DNA from: Streptomyces rugosispiralis
Lineage (GTDB): Bacteria > Actinomycetota > Actinomycetes > Streptomycetales > Streptomycetaceae
Assembly: GCF_024505145.1 (NCBI RefSeq)
Contig: NZ_JANIAA010000036.1
Location: forward strand, 1-64,000
DNA length: 64,000 bases
Direction: 5' to 3'
The notes beneath the pieces are model-generated. The model saw nothing but the letters and a program-made list of their open reading frames with translations. It did no database searches and was not told where the DNA came from. The position numbers and the translations under genes were made by a program. Shown piece after piece: positions 1 to 7,656 of the stretch. The first letter of the stretch is position 1. Each line of letters opens with the position of its first letter.

Positions 1-130
1 GGTAGTGGTTTGCCGCCGGTGCGGCTCGATGGTCGCCGCGTTTCCCCGTAGGGCTCCGTGGCAACTCGGTGAACAGTACACGACGCCCCGAGGTCCACCA
101 AACCCATGGCCGGACCCCCCCGTCAGGGCG

Positions 131-143
131 TACTGTCTATGGC
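131..143 (+). promoter_or_regulatory. -10 box giving a leaderless transcript for the Trp leader
   Basis: TACTGT at 131-136 is a TANNNT -10 element followed by 7 nt and then the ATG of the leader peptide at 144. Transcription should therefore start at or next to the ATG, giving a leaderless leader-peptide mRNA. No convincing -35 hexamer was found. The promoter role is inferred from spacing alone. Confidence 0.45.
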
Positions 144-185
144 ATGACGAGCGCATGTGTTCACCCACGGTGGTGGGCCGCCTGA
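144..185 (+). CDS. Trp leader peptide (attenuation control of trpS)
   Basis: A 13-codon ORF encodes MTSACVHPRWWAA, with tandem Trp codons TGG TGG at 171-176 followed by Ala-Ala and TGA. It lies about 125 nt before trpS and its Trp codons abut the first arm of a four-segment RNA fold, the standard layout of a ribosome-mediated attenuator. From memory, an auxiliary indolmycin-resistant tryptophanyl-tRNA synthetase gene in Streptomyces coelicolor is controlled this way. The ORF is far shorter than usual gene-calling cutoffs. What supports it is the Trp-Trp pair in register with the downstream alternative hairpins. It is inferred to sense charged tRNA-Trp rather than to make a functional peptide. 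Confidence 0.8.
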   Translation: MTSACVHPRWWAA

Positions 186-250
186 CGGCGGCCGCCCCTT
201 ACACACATGCGCAACCACGGCCGCCGCTCCGGCGGCCGTTCGCGTTTCTC
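176..250 (+). promoter_or_regulatory. Transcription attenuator (antiterminator and terminator arms)
   Basis: Four arms are visible. Arm 1 (GGCCGCC, 176-182) pairs with arm 2 (GGCGGCC, 187-193). Arm 2 extended (GGCGGCCG, 187-194) also pairs perfectly with arm 3 (CGGCCGCC, 218-225). Arm 3 (ACGGCCGCCG, 217-226) pairs over 10 bp with arm 4 (CGGCGGCCGT, 230-239) around a 3-nt loop, forming a strong terminator before a pyrimidine-rich tract. A ribosome stalled on the Trp codons at 171-176 would cover arm 1, free arm 2 to pair with arm 3, and so block the 3:4 terminator. All pairings are read directly; the mechanism is inferred from known trp attenuators. Confidence 0.8.
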
Positions 251-310
251 CCTCCCGCGAATCCCGGCCGACCGGGTCGGCGGCCCCGACACAGCGGGAG
301 ACGCGGAGCG

Positions 311-1330
311 ATGACAGAGACGAAGACGGCGGGGCGCCGGATCTTCAGCGGGATCAAACCGAGCGGGCATCTGACCCTCGGGAACTACCTCGGGGCCGTA
401 CGCCGGTGGGTTCAGGAGGACCAGCACCGTGCCGACGCGCTGTTCTGCGTCGTCGATCTGCACGCGCTCACCGTGGAGCACGATCCGGCGCGGGTGCGGC
501 GGCTGACCCGGCAGGCCGCCACGCTGCTGCTGGCCTCCGGGCTCGATCCCGAGCTCTGCACGCTGTTCGTGCAGAGCCATGTGGATGAGCACGCGCGGCT
601 GTCCTATCTCATGGAGTGCACGGCCACCGACGGCGAGATGCGGCGGATGATCCAGTACAAGGAGAAGTCCGCGCGGGAGCGGGCCGGAGGGGGGAGCGTA
701 CGGCTGTCACTGCTCACCTATCCGGCGCTGATGGCGGCCGACATCCTCGTCTACGGAACGCATGAGGTGCCGGTCGGCGAGGACCAGACGCAGCATGTGG
801 AGCTGGCCCGGGATCTGGCGCAGCGGTTCAACCAGCGGTACGGACCGGTCTTCACCGTGCCCCGGGCCACCAGTCCGCGGGTCTCGGCGCGGGTGATGGA
901 TCTGCAGGACCCGACCTCGAAGATGGGGAAGTCGCACGCGGAGACGGCGGGCATCGTCTATCTGCTCGACGAGCCGGATGTGGTGCGGAAGAAGATCATG
1001 CGGGCGGTCACGGACAGCGGTACCGAGGTGCGGTACGACCGGGCGGAGCAGCCGGGGGTGGCCAATCTGCTGGATGTGCTGGCGTCGTGCACCGATGGCA
1101 AGCCGGAGGTGCTGGCCGAGGAGTTCACCTCGTACGGGGCGCTGAAGGGGGCCACGGCGGAGGCGGTGCTGGAGGTACTGCGTCCGCTTCAGGCCCGGCA
1201 CGCCGAGCTGTGCGCCGATCCGGCGTATGTGGACGGGGTGCTGCGGGCCGGGGCCGAGCGGGCGCGTGGGCTGGCCCGGCCCCGGGTGGACGAGGCGTAT
1301 GCGGCGGTCGGGCTGCTGCCGTCCACCTGA
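311..1330 (+). CDS. trpS: Tryptophanyl-tRNA synthetase
   Basis: A class I aminoacyl-tRNA synthetase of 339 aa that charges tRNA-Trp in the cytoplasm. The HIGH-type signature is seen as PSGHLTLGN and the KMSKS-type loop as SKMGKS, and the length is normal for bacterial TrpRS. Start ATG 311 follows GGGAG/GGAGCG. A longer upstream reading in the same frame is rejected because it would run through the attenuator. The residue after SGI near the N terminus is Lys, where Bacillus-type enzymes have Gln. I recall this position being linked to indolmycin resistance in the S. coelicolor auxiliary TrpRS. With the leader-peptide attenuator upstream, this fits the inducible, indolmycin-resistant type of TrpRS rather than the housekeeping copy. 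That assignment is inference. Confidence 0.93.
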   Translation: MTETKTAGRRIFSGIKPSGHLTLGNYLGAVRRWVQEDQHRADALFCVVDLHALTVEHDPARVRRLTRQAATLLLASGLDPELCTLFVQSHVDEHARLSYLMECTATDGEMRRMIQYKEKSARERAGGGSVRLSLLTYPALMAADILVYGTHEVPVGEDQTQHVELARDLAQRFNQRYGPVFTVPRATSPRVSARVMDLQDPTSKMGKSHAETAGIVYLLDEPDVVRKKIMRAVTDSGTEVRYDRAEQPGVANLLDVLASCTDGKPEVLAEEFTSYGALKGATAEAVLEVLRPLQARHAELCADPAYVDGVLRAGAERARGLARPRVDEAYAAVGLLPST

Positions 1331-1384
1331 GCGGAGCGGCTCTCCCTGAGCGGAGCGACCTCCGTCGGCTGGAGCGGCTCTCCG

Positions 1385-2194
1385 TCAGCTGTTGCCGGAG
1401 GCGAGCTCGCGGCTGCGGTCGCGGGCCGCCTCCAGCGCGGCGATCAGCGCGGCGCGCACCCCGTGGCTCTCCAGCTCGCGGATGGCGTTGATGGTGGTGC
1501 CCGCCGGGGAGGTCACCGCCTCGCGCAGCTTGACCGGGTGCTGATCGCTGTCGCGCAGCATCACCGCCGCGCCGATGGCGGCCTGGACGATCAGGTCATG
1601 GGCCTTGTCGCGGGGCAGGCCCAGCAGGATGCCCGCGTCGGTCATCGCCTCGACGAGGAAGTAGAAGTAGGCCGGGCCGGAGCCGGAGAGCGCGGTCGCG
1701 GCGTCCTGCTGGGACTCGGGGACGCGCAGCGTCTTGCCGACGCCGCCGAAGATCGCCTCGGTGTGGGCGAGGTGCTCCTCGGTGGCGTGGCTGCCCGCCG
1801 AGATGACGGACATGGCCTCGTCGACCAGCGCCGGGGTGTTGGTCATGACCCGGACGACCGGGGTGCCGGCGGCCAGGCGCGCCTCGAAGAAGGAGGTGGG
1901 GATGCCGGCCGCGCCGGAGACGACCAGCCGGTCGGCGGGGACGTGCGGGGCTAGCTCATCGAGCAGGGTGCCCATGTCCTGCGGTTTGACGGTGAGGATG
2001 AGGGTCTCGGCGGCCTTGGCGGCCTCGGCGTTGGAGACGGCCTCGACGCCGTAGCGCGACCGGAGCTCCTCGGCGCGCTCGGGACGGCGGGCCGTGACCA
2101 GCAGGTCGGACGGCGACCAGCCGCCCCGGATCATTCCGCTGAGAAGGGCTTCGCCGATCTTTCCCGTGCCGAGCACGGCGACCTTCTCCGTCAT
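1385..2194 (-). CDS. proC: Pyrroline-5-carboxylate reductase
   Basis: Last step of proline biosynthesis: NAD(P)H-dependent reduction of 1-pyrroline-5-carboxylate. The 269-aa product opens with the Rossmann motif VLGTGKIGEAL and contains the family segment ALSGSGPAYFYF near residue 170 and the substrate/dimer region SPAGTT near residue 220. ATG at 2194 is chosen because GAGGAG lies just upstream in the minus-strand RNA. The reading frame stays open for another 138 codons upstream, but that stretch is low-complexity leader with no conserved sequence. It converges with trpS across a 54-bp gap. Confidence 0.93.
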   Translation of the reverse strand: MTEKVAVLGTGKIGEALLSGMIRGGWSPSDLLVTARRPERAEELRSRYGVEAVSNAEAAKAAETLILTVKPQDMGTLLDELAPHVPADRLVVSGAAGIPTSFFEARLAAGTPVVRVMTNTPALVDEAMSVISAGSHATEEHLAHTEAIFGGVGKTLRVPESQQDAATALSGSGPAYFYFLVEAMTDAGILLGLPRDKAHDLIVQAAIGAAVMLRDSDQHPVKLREAVTSPAGTTINAIRELESHGVRAALIAALEAARDRSRELASGNS

Positions 2195-2503
2195 GGTGCG
2201 GCTCTCCTCATGCCTGTGCGGTTCATGCGTGTGCTGTGTAGATGTTCTCGGCCATCCTCGCACGGGCGGCGCATTCCGTATGGCCCTTATGAATTTCTTA
2301 TTCATTGTTCGATGAATTAAATTTTGTGCGCCATCCGGCGTGCGGGTCGAGCCGCTTTGCGCCGGTGCCAACCGGGGCGCCCGGAACCAAGCGATCCTGT
2401 TCGATGACTCCGAGTTCACAAGTCGGTTACATATCGACTTGCAAATGGTCACAGTCTCATGGACACAATAGGGCTCGGTGTCTATACGTACGGGAAGGGG
2501 GCG
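2195..2503. promoter_or_regulatory. Divergent promoter region with AT-rich block and palindrome
   Basis: This 309-bp gap separates divergent proC and the secreted-protein gene. Positions 2285-2330 are strikingly AT-rich for this genome. A clean inverted repeat, CAAGTCG-N9-CGACTTG, spans 2419-2441 (7-bp perfect arms), about 60 bp before the downstream start. The repeat looks like an operator for a dimeric regulator, but the regulator is not identifiable from sequence. The AT-rich block is the likely promoter melting region for one or both genes. Confidence 0.4.
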
Positions 2504-2890
2504 ATGGTGAGGACGTTCCGGCATACCGCTCACGCACTGGTAACGGCGGTTGCCGTGTTGCTTGCCCTCTTCATCGCGGCTGATTGCGCGTCCGCGCAGG
2601 TCATCCATCCCGAAACGGTCAGCGCCACCGCATCAGCCGATCCGCGGCCGACCACCGAATCGTTGGTATCCGCGCACGGCGACCACGGAACTGAAGATTG
2701 CAAGGGGCTCCGCGGAAGGGCCCCGCTCACCGCTCCCACACCGAGCGGCAAATACGGATGTGTGTGCGGTTGCGATGCCGGTGTTCCGGTGCCGCGTACC
2801 GCCATCTCCACCTCGGTCACCGGACGGCAAGCCGTTCCGGTGACGAGATCGGGCGAACTGCCCGTCATCCTCCAGATCTTCCGCTGCTGA
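2504..2890 (+). CDS. Putative secreted small Cys-containing protein
   Basis: No recognised family. The 128-aa product starts with a Sec-type signal peptide: MVRTFRH, then a hydrophobic run TAVAVLLALFIAADCASA with AXA-like cleavage near residue 31. The mature part is polar, has the cluster CVCGCDAG near residue 90, one upstream Cys (EDCKG) and a C-terminal Cys (IFRC). ATG 2504 is chosen because GGGAAGGGGG precedes it and the signal peptide starts immediately. It lies 178 bp before the SulP gene on the same strand, so cotranscription is possible but not shown. The paired cysteines suggest disulfides outside the cell or metal binding. Function unknown. Confidence 0.6.
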   Translation: MVRTFRHTAHALVTAVAVLLALFIAADCASAQVIHPETVSATASADPRPTTESLVSAHGDHGTEDCKGLRGRAPLTAPTPSGKYGCVCGCDAGVPVPRTAISTSVTGRQAVPVTRSGELPVILQIFRC

Positions 2891-3068
2891 GAGCTACACC
2901 GCCGTAGCCCGGCGGTCCGTCTCACGCACATCTCAACGCTTTTCACGCGTCTCGCAGCAAGCGATCTCAACCGCCAGCGACCGATTCCATCGATCCCACT
3001 GACGTAGCGCTATGCCGTGCCCCCGCCTGCCCATGAGCCGGTGACGGGGCGCACTGGAGGCAACCCTC

Positions 3069-4643
3069 ATGCGAAATCTCCTTGACCGTTTCCGTGGTGC
3101 CGGAGGCACCTCTGGCTCATCCGGCGCCGGAACCTTCCGCGCCGACTTCACCGCTTCTCTCGTCGTATTCCTGGTGGCCGTCCCCCTGTGCGTGGGGGTG
3201 GCGGTCGCCTCCGGTGTGCCGGCCGAACTCGGCCTGATCACCGGCATCGTCGGCGGGCTGGTCACCGGCTTCCTGCCGGGCAGCAGCCTTCAGGTGTCCG
3301 GCCCGGCCGCCGGTCTGACCGTGCTGGTCTACGAGGCCGTGGAGCAATACGGCGTCGCCGCGCTCGGCGTCCTCGTCCTCATCTCCGGACTGCTCCAACT
3401 GGCCATGGGCGCGCTCGGCCTCGGCCGCTGGTTCCGGGCGATCTCCGTCGCCGTGGTGCAGGGCATGCTCGCGGGCATCGGCCTGGTGCTGATCGCCGGA
3501 CAGCTGTACGCGCTCGCCGACGCCAAGGCGCCGAGCAGCGGGCTCGACAAGATCTTCAACATTCCCGGGCTCATCGGGGATGTGGCCGGTTCCGCGGACG
3601 CCCTGAAGGCGGTCGCCGTGGGCGTCGGGACGATCGCCGTCCTGGTGCTGTGGCCGCGCTTCCGCCAGGGCGCCAAGGCGCTGCCCGCGCCGCTGGCGGC
3701 CGTCGCGCTCGCCACGGGCGCGACCGCGATCTTCGACCTGCCGATCGCGCGGGTCGAGGTCAAGGGTCTGCTGGACGCCATCCAGCCGCCCGGCGGCAGT
3801 GAGTTCCAGGCCCTCGCCGAGGTGGGCGTCATCGGCACCGTGCTCGCGTTCACGCTGATCGCCTCCGCCGAGAGCCTGTTCAGCGCCGCGGCCGTGGACC
3901 GGCTGCACGACGGTCCGCGCACCGACTACAACAAGGAGCTGATGGCACAGGGCGCGGGCAACGCGGTGTGCGGTGTCCTCGGCGCGCTGCCGATGACCGC
4001 GGTGATCGTGCGGAGCGCGGCCAATGTGCAGGCCGGTGCGAAGACGAAGGCGTCGCGGGTGCTGCACGGTGCGTGGCTGCTGGTCTTCGCGGTGCTCTTC
4101 CCCTCGGCGCTGGGCGTCATCCCGGTGGCGACGCTCGCCGGTGTGCTGGTCTACTCCGGCTGGAAGCTGATCCCGACCAAGGATCTGGTGCCGCTGTGGA
4201 AGACCCACCGGGGTGAGGCGATCATCCTGATCGTCACCGCGGGCGCGATCGTGGTCACCAATATGTTCGAGGGTGTGATCATCGGTCTGCTGATGGCCGT
4301 GGCCAAGACCGCCTGGGAGACCTCGCATGTGCATGTCGAGGTCAGCGGGCGCGAGGACGACGACGGCTCCGACTCCGACTCCGACTCTGGGTCCGGCTCC
4401 GGCTCCGGCTCCGGCGACAAGCCCCTGCACGTCCGGGTGCGCGGCAACGCGACCTTCCTCCGGCTGCCCAAGCTGCTGGACGAGTTGGAGGGGCTGCCCC
4501 GTGAGCGCGAGGTGGAGCTCGACCTGACCGGGCTGCGCCATGTGGACCACGCCTGTGAGATGGCGCTGGCCACCTGGACCGAGCGGCACAACGCGGTGGT
4601 CAAGCGGGGCGCCGCCCTCGACGAGGAGCGGATCCCGGCGTAA
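3069..4643 (+). CDS. SulP-family inorganic anion transporter with STAS domain
   Basis: A 524-aa membrane transporter of the SulP/SLC26 family (sulfate, bicarbonate or related anions). About 10-12 hydrophobic segments fill residues 25-415, starting with FTASLVVFLVAVPLCVGVAV, the family's first-helix signature, and containing the conserved stretch SGPAAGLTVLVYE. A cytoplasmic STAS domain occupies the last ~85 residues. The linker before STAS has a Ser/Asp/Gly-rich stretch (SDSDSDSGSGSGSGSG) encoded by a hexanucleotide-like repeat at about 4365-4415. GGAGG lies 8 nt before ATG 3069. The stop codon sits in a 17-bp tandem repeat. Substrate cannot be told from sequence. Confidence 0.9.
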   Translation: MRNLLDRFRGAGGTSGSSGAGTFRADFTASLVVFLVAVPLCVGVAVASGVPAELGLITGIVGGLVTGFLPGSSLQVSGPAAGLTVLVYEAVEQYGVAALGVLVLISGLLQLAMGALGLGRWFRAISVAVVQGMLAGIGLVLIAGQLYALADAKAPSSGLDKIFNIPGLIGDVAGSADALKAVAVGVGTIAVLVLWPRFRQGAKALPAPLAAVALATGATAIFDLPIARVEVKGLLDAIQPPGGSEFQALAEVGVIGTVLAFTLIASAESLFSAAAVDRLHDGPRTDYNKELMAQGAGNAVCGVLGALPMTAVIVRSAANVQAGAKTKASRVLHGAWLLVFAVLFPSALGVIPVATLAGVLVYSGWKLIPTKDLVPLWKTHRGEAIILIVTAGAIVVTNMFEGVIIGLLMAVAKTAWETSHVHVEVSGREDDDGSDSDSDSGSGSGSGSGDKPLHVRVRGNATFLRLPKLLDELEGLPREREVELDLTGLRHVDHACEMALATWTERHNAVVKRGAALDEERIPA

Positions 4644-4687
4644 CCCGTGGATAGGCGTAACCCGTGGATAGGCGTAACCCGTAGATA
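4637..4687. repeat. 17-bp tandem repeat (3 copies) over the SulP stop codon
   Basis: Three copies of GGCGTAACCCGTGGATA run head-to-tail (4637-4653, 4654-4670, 4671-4687), the last with one change. Copy 1 contains the TAA stop of the SulP gene. As 17 is not a multiple of 3, duplication left the protein end unchanged and multiplied the stop region. Confidence 0.9.
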
Positions 4688-4689
4688 GC

Positions 4690-4761
4690 GGAAGGCCCCC
4701 TTCCGGGGAAGGCCCCTTCCGTCGCCCGGCCCCCGGCACCGCACTCGCGGCGCCGGGGGCC
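4690..4761. terminator. Bidirectional terminator between convergent genes
   Basis: Two hairpins sit back to back. One is around 4690-4720, built from GGAAG/CTTCC and GGAAGG/CCTTCC palindromes. The other has a perfect 10-bp stem, GGCCCCCGGC (4728-4737) with GCCGGGGGCC (4752-4761), and a 14-nt loop. The position between the ends of SulP and the SH3-like gene fits shared termination, though no U-run follows. Confidence 0.6.
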
Positions 4762-4786
4762 GGCTGCGCTCCGGCCGGGCCCTGGG

Positions 4787-5119
4787 TCAGCCGCAGGGCA
4801 CGGTGACGAAGCCGTCGCTGCCGGTCTTCACATACGCGTCGGAGACATACTGGCCCGGGGCGATGTTGTCCCAGATGTCCGAGGTGCCGTACGGCCCCGA
4901 GACCTTCTGGCCGTGCCGCTGGCAGCGGATGGGGACCCGGCTGTTGTACGGCAGCACCTTCACGAGCCGGTGGTTGGTGCCGGGCCCGCTGCGGACGTTC
5001 AGCTGGTAGCCGGGCGCGACCGGATAGGTGATCGCTCCGGCGGTGGTCCCCACCGTGTCCGCGACGGTGTCCGTGGCGTCGGTGGTGGCTACGGCGTCCG
5101 CGGTCTCTTCAATGGCCAT
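4787..5119 (-). CDS. SH3-like (SH3b) domain small protein
   Basis: 110-aa product. Residues ~35-110 read as a bacterial SH3b repeat: YQLNVRSGPGTNHRLVKVLP, then a Gly-Pro-Tyr-Gly turn, DIWDNIAPGQYVSDAYVKTG and a C-terminal FVTVPCG. LNVRSGPG is the hallmark of SH3b domains, which usually bind cell-wall peptides. ATG at 5119 is preceded by GGGGGAGGGG; longer in-frame starts lack this. No clear N-terminal signal peptide is seen (the start is acidic, MAIEETADA), so export is uncertain. It is divergent from the kinase gene at 5266. Confidence 0.7.
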   Translation of the reverse strand: MAIEETADAVATTDATDTVADTVGTTAGAITYPVAPGYQLNVRSGPGTNHRLVKVLPYNSRVPIRCQRHGQKVSGPYGTSDIWDNIAPGQYVSDAYVKTGSDGFVTVPCG

Positions 5120-5265
5120 GGCGGCCCCTCCCCCGTTGAACTTCTTTCCGAAGTTGTGCACATGTCGTGTGAAGTGACACGACATGCGGAGGCTAACAAG
5201 GCTCGCACGTGTCATCGACTAGGCTCGCCGAGTCGCGAAGGCGGCCGAATTCACGGGGGTGGGGC

Positions 5266-7581
5266 ATGCCACCGGTGCACAGAGCCGGGACGGGCCCGGA
5301 AGCGGAGGATCCGGAGTACGCCGGGCAGTACCAGCTCGAGGCGCGCCTCGGATCCGGTGGCATGGGCGTGGTCCATCTGGCCCGTTCGCCCTCGGGGCGG
5401 CGGCTCGCGGTGAAGGTCGTCCATGCCGGTCTGGCCGAAGACCCCGAGTTCCGGGCGCGGTTCCGGCAGGAGGTGGCGGCCGCCCGGCGGGTCAGCGGCG
5501 CGTTCACGGCGCCCGTGGTGGATGCCGACCCGGAGGGGCCGAGGCCCTGGATGGCCACCCTCTACATCCCCGGTCCGACCCTCGCCGAACACGTCAAGCG
5601 GAGCGGCCCGTTGGCGCCGGACGAGACCGTGCGACTGGCGGCGGGGCTCGCCGAGGCGCTGCGGGACATCCATCGGGCGGGCGTGGTGCACCGCGATCTC
5701 AAGCCGAGCAATGTGCTGCTCGCGGCGGACGGCCCGAAGGTCATCGACTTCGGCATCTCCCGGCCGTCCGACAGCGAACTGCGCACCGAGACCGGGAAGT
5801 TGATCGGCACTCCGCCGTTCATGGCGCCGGAGCAGTTCCAGCGGCCGCGTGCGGTGGGCCCGGCGGCGGATGTGTTCGCGCTGGGGTCGGTGCTGGTGCA
5901 CGCGGCCACCGGGCGGGGCCCGTTCGAGTCCGAGAGCCCGTACATCGTGGCGTACCAGGTGGTGCACGACGAGGCGGATCTGGCGGGGGTGCCGGATGAG
6001 CTGCTGCCGCTGGTCCAGCGGTGTCTGGCCAAGAACCCCGAGGACCGCCCCACGCCCGACGCGCTGATGACGGTCCTGCGCGCCGTGTGCGGACCCCGGT
6101 CGCCGGTGCCGCGCGGGCCCGTTCCGCTGGTGCCGCAGCAGCGGACGCCGGAGCCGCACTCGCTGCCGGGTATGCGCTGGGGGCAGGACGAGGGCGCCAC
6201 GGATACGCATGTGAAGGCGGCCCCCCACGATGTGGATCCCGATCCCGCGACCCCCGGAACGGCGGAGCCCGATACGCATGTGAAGGCGGCTCCCGAGCCG
6301 GAACCGGCCGCGGACCGGCCCGAGTCGGTGACGAGCGAGCCCGGGGCGCGGCGCCGGGGGATCCGGCGGTGGGCCCTCTCCGGGCTCGCGGCCGTCGTAC
6401 TGCTCGGCGCGGGCACGGTCGTCGCGCTGCGCCCGTTCGACGGCACGGACTCCTCCGGCGGCGGCCGCCCGCGGATCAGCGCGGCGACCGCCGAGGCGTG
6501 GCGCCCGTGGGCGACCGGGCCGGCCGGCGGAAAGGCCGTGGGCTCGGGGGCGCGGCCCGCGTTCTGCTCGTACGGAGCGGGCGCGCTGTACTGCGCCCGG
6601 CACGGTGTGGAGACCGCCCGGGTCGATCCGGACGACGGCCGCGTGGTCTGGTCGCGGCCGTCCGCGGCGGCACGCCCCGGTGACGGCGCGACGATCTCCG
6701 CTCCCGTGGTCGCGGGCGGTCTGGTGCGGACGGTGTCCCCGGACGGCGAGCGGCTGCGGGCGGTCGACCCCACGACCCACCGCGTCCGCTGGAGCCGCGA
6801 GGTGTCCCGCTACCAGGGCGGGGTCTACTCCGCGGGCGGCACCGTGCTGCTGGTCACGCCGGACGGCATGGTCACGTCGGTGAATGGGACGACGAACAAG
6901 GAGCGTTGGAGCCATCGGCTGCCCGGCCACGCCCGGCCCGTCTTCTTCTCGTACGGCGACGGCCGCACCGCGTACGCCGTGACCACCGCGGGCGACGGCT
7001 CGCACACGCTGGTCACGGCGGTGGACACGGTGCGCGGTACGACGCGCTGGCACGCCTCGCTCAGCGGCAACCTCACCCCGGCCGGAAGCGGCCCCGACGG
7101 CGTGCTGCTGCTGACCGAGACGGATACCCGGACCAGTACCACCGCCGTCGTGCGCTACGACCCGGAGCGGCGCGCGGCGCGGCGGGTCGCGCTGTCCACG
7201 CCGGTGTCCGCGCTCAGCGCCGTCACCAGCGGCGACCGGGTGTATGTGCTGGGCTCGGACGGCGGGTTGGTGGCCGTCGACACCGCGCGCGAGGGCTCGG
7301 CGCGGGCGCGGCTCTGGCGCGTGGAGACCTCGGTCTCCAACGCCTCGTCGCTGGTGGCGGCGGACGGCAGGGTGTACTTCTCGGCGGCGGACGGCCGGCT
7401 GCTGGCCGTGGACGCCCGGCGCGGCGAGGTGATCGGCGAGACCCGCTCGCGCGGGGGCGCGGCCGGTCGGGGCTTCCTGGCCACGATGCCCGCGCCCGTG
7501 GTGGCGGACGGCAAGGTGTTCGCGACGGCCCCGGACGGCACGCTCTTCGCCGTGGACGGGCGGAATCCGGCCGGTTGGTGA
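5266..7581 (+). CDS. PknB-type Ser/Thr kinase with extracellular PQQ-like propeller
   Basis: 771-aa receptor-like kinase. The kinase domain (residues ~22-290) shows GSGGMG (29-34), catalytic Lys50 in LAVKVV, HRDLKPSNVLL and DFGIS, with all key catalytic residues present. A Pro-rich juxtamembrane linker contains DTHVKAAP twice. One transmembrane helix (~368-388, LSGLAAVVLLGAGTVVAL) leads to a C-terminal ~370-aa domain of repeated D-P-x-x-G-x-x-x-W units, a PQQ/Pyrrolo-quinoline-type beta-propeller outside the cell. Start ATG 5266 follows GGGGGTGGGG. The next gene has the same architecture 75 bp downstream, so the pair is a likely duplication and operon. Ligand unknown. Confidence 0.88.
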   Translation: MPPVHRAGTGPEAEDPEYAGQYQLEARLGSGGMGVVHLARSPSGRRLAVKVVHAGLAEDPEFRARFRQEVAAARRVSGAFTAPVVDADPEGPRPWMATLYIPGPTLAEHVKRSGPLAPDETVRLAAGLAEALRDIHRAGVVHRDLKPSNVLLAADGPKVIDFGISRPSDSELRTETGKLIGTPPFMAPEQFQRPRAVGPAADVFALGSVLVHAATGRGPFESESPYIVAYQVVHDEADLAGVPDELLPLVQRCLAKNPEDRPTPDALMTVLRAVCGPRSPVPRGPVPLVPQQRTPEPHSLPGMRWGQDEGATDTHVKAAPHDVDPDPATPGTAEPDTHVKAAPEPEPAADRPESVTSEPGARRRGIRRWALSGLAAVVLLGAGTVVALRPFDGTDSSGGGRPRISAATAEAWRPWATGPAGGKAVGSGARPAFCSYGAGALYCARHGVETARVDPDDGRVVWSRPSAAARPGDGATISAPVVAGGLVRTVSPDGERLRAVDPTTHRVRWSREVSRYQGGVYSAGGTVLLVTPDGMVTSVNGTTNKERWSHRLPGHARPVFFSYGDGRTAYAVTTAGDGSHTLVTAVDTVRGTTRWHASLSGNLTPAGSGPDGVLLLTETDTRTSTTAVVRYDPERRAARRVALSTPVSALSAVTSGDRVYVLGSDGGLVAVDTAREGSARARLWRVETSVSNASSLVAADGRVYFSAADGRLLAVDARRGEVIGETRSRGGAAGRGFLATMPAPVVADGKVFATAPDGTLFAVDGRNPAGW

Positions 7582-7656
7582 GCGGCGTCACGGGTCCCCG
7601 GCGCGAGCCGGGCCTAGAGTGACCGCCGGATCGTGGGTCGGTGGGAGAAGGCAGGA

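Noticed and set aside
3117-4739. 540-codon minus-strand ORF opposite SulP
   Set aside because: Antisense shadow rich in Gly, Arg, Gln and His; SulP has clear family motifs on the plus strand.
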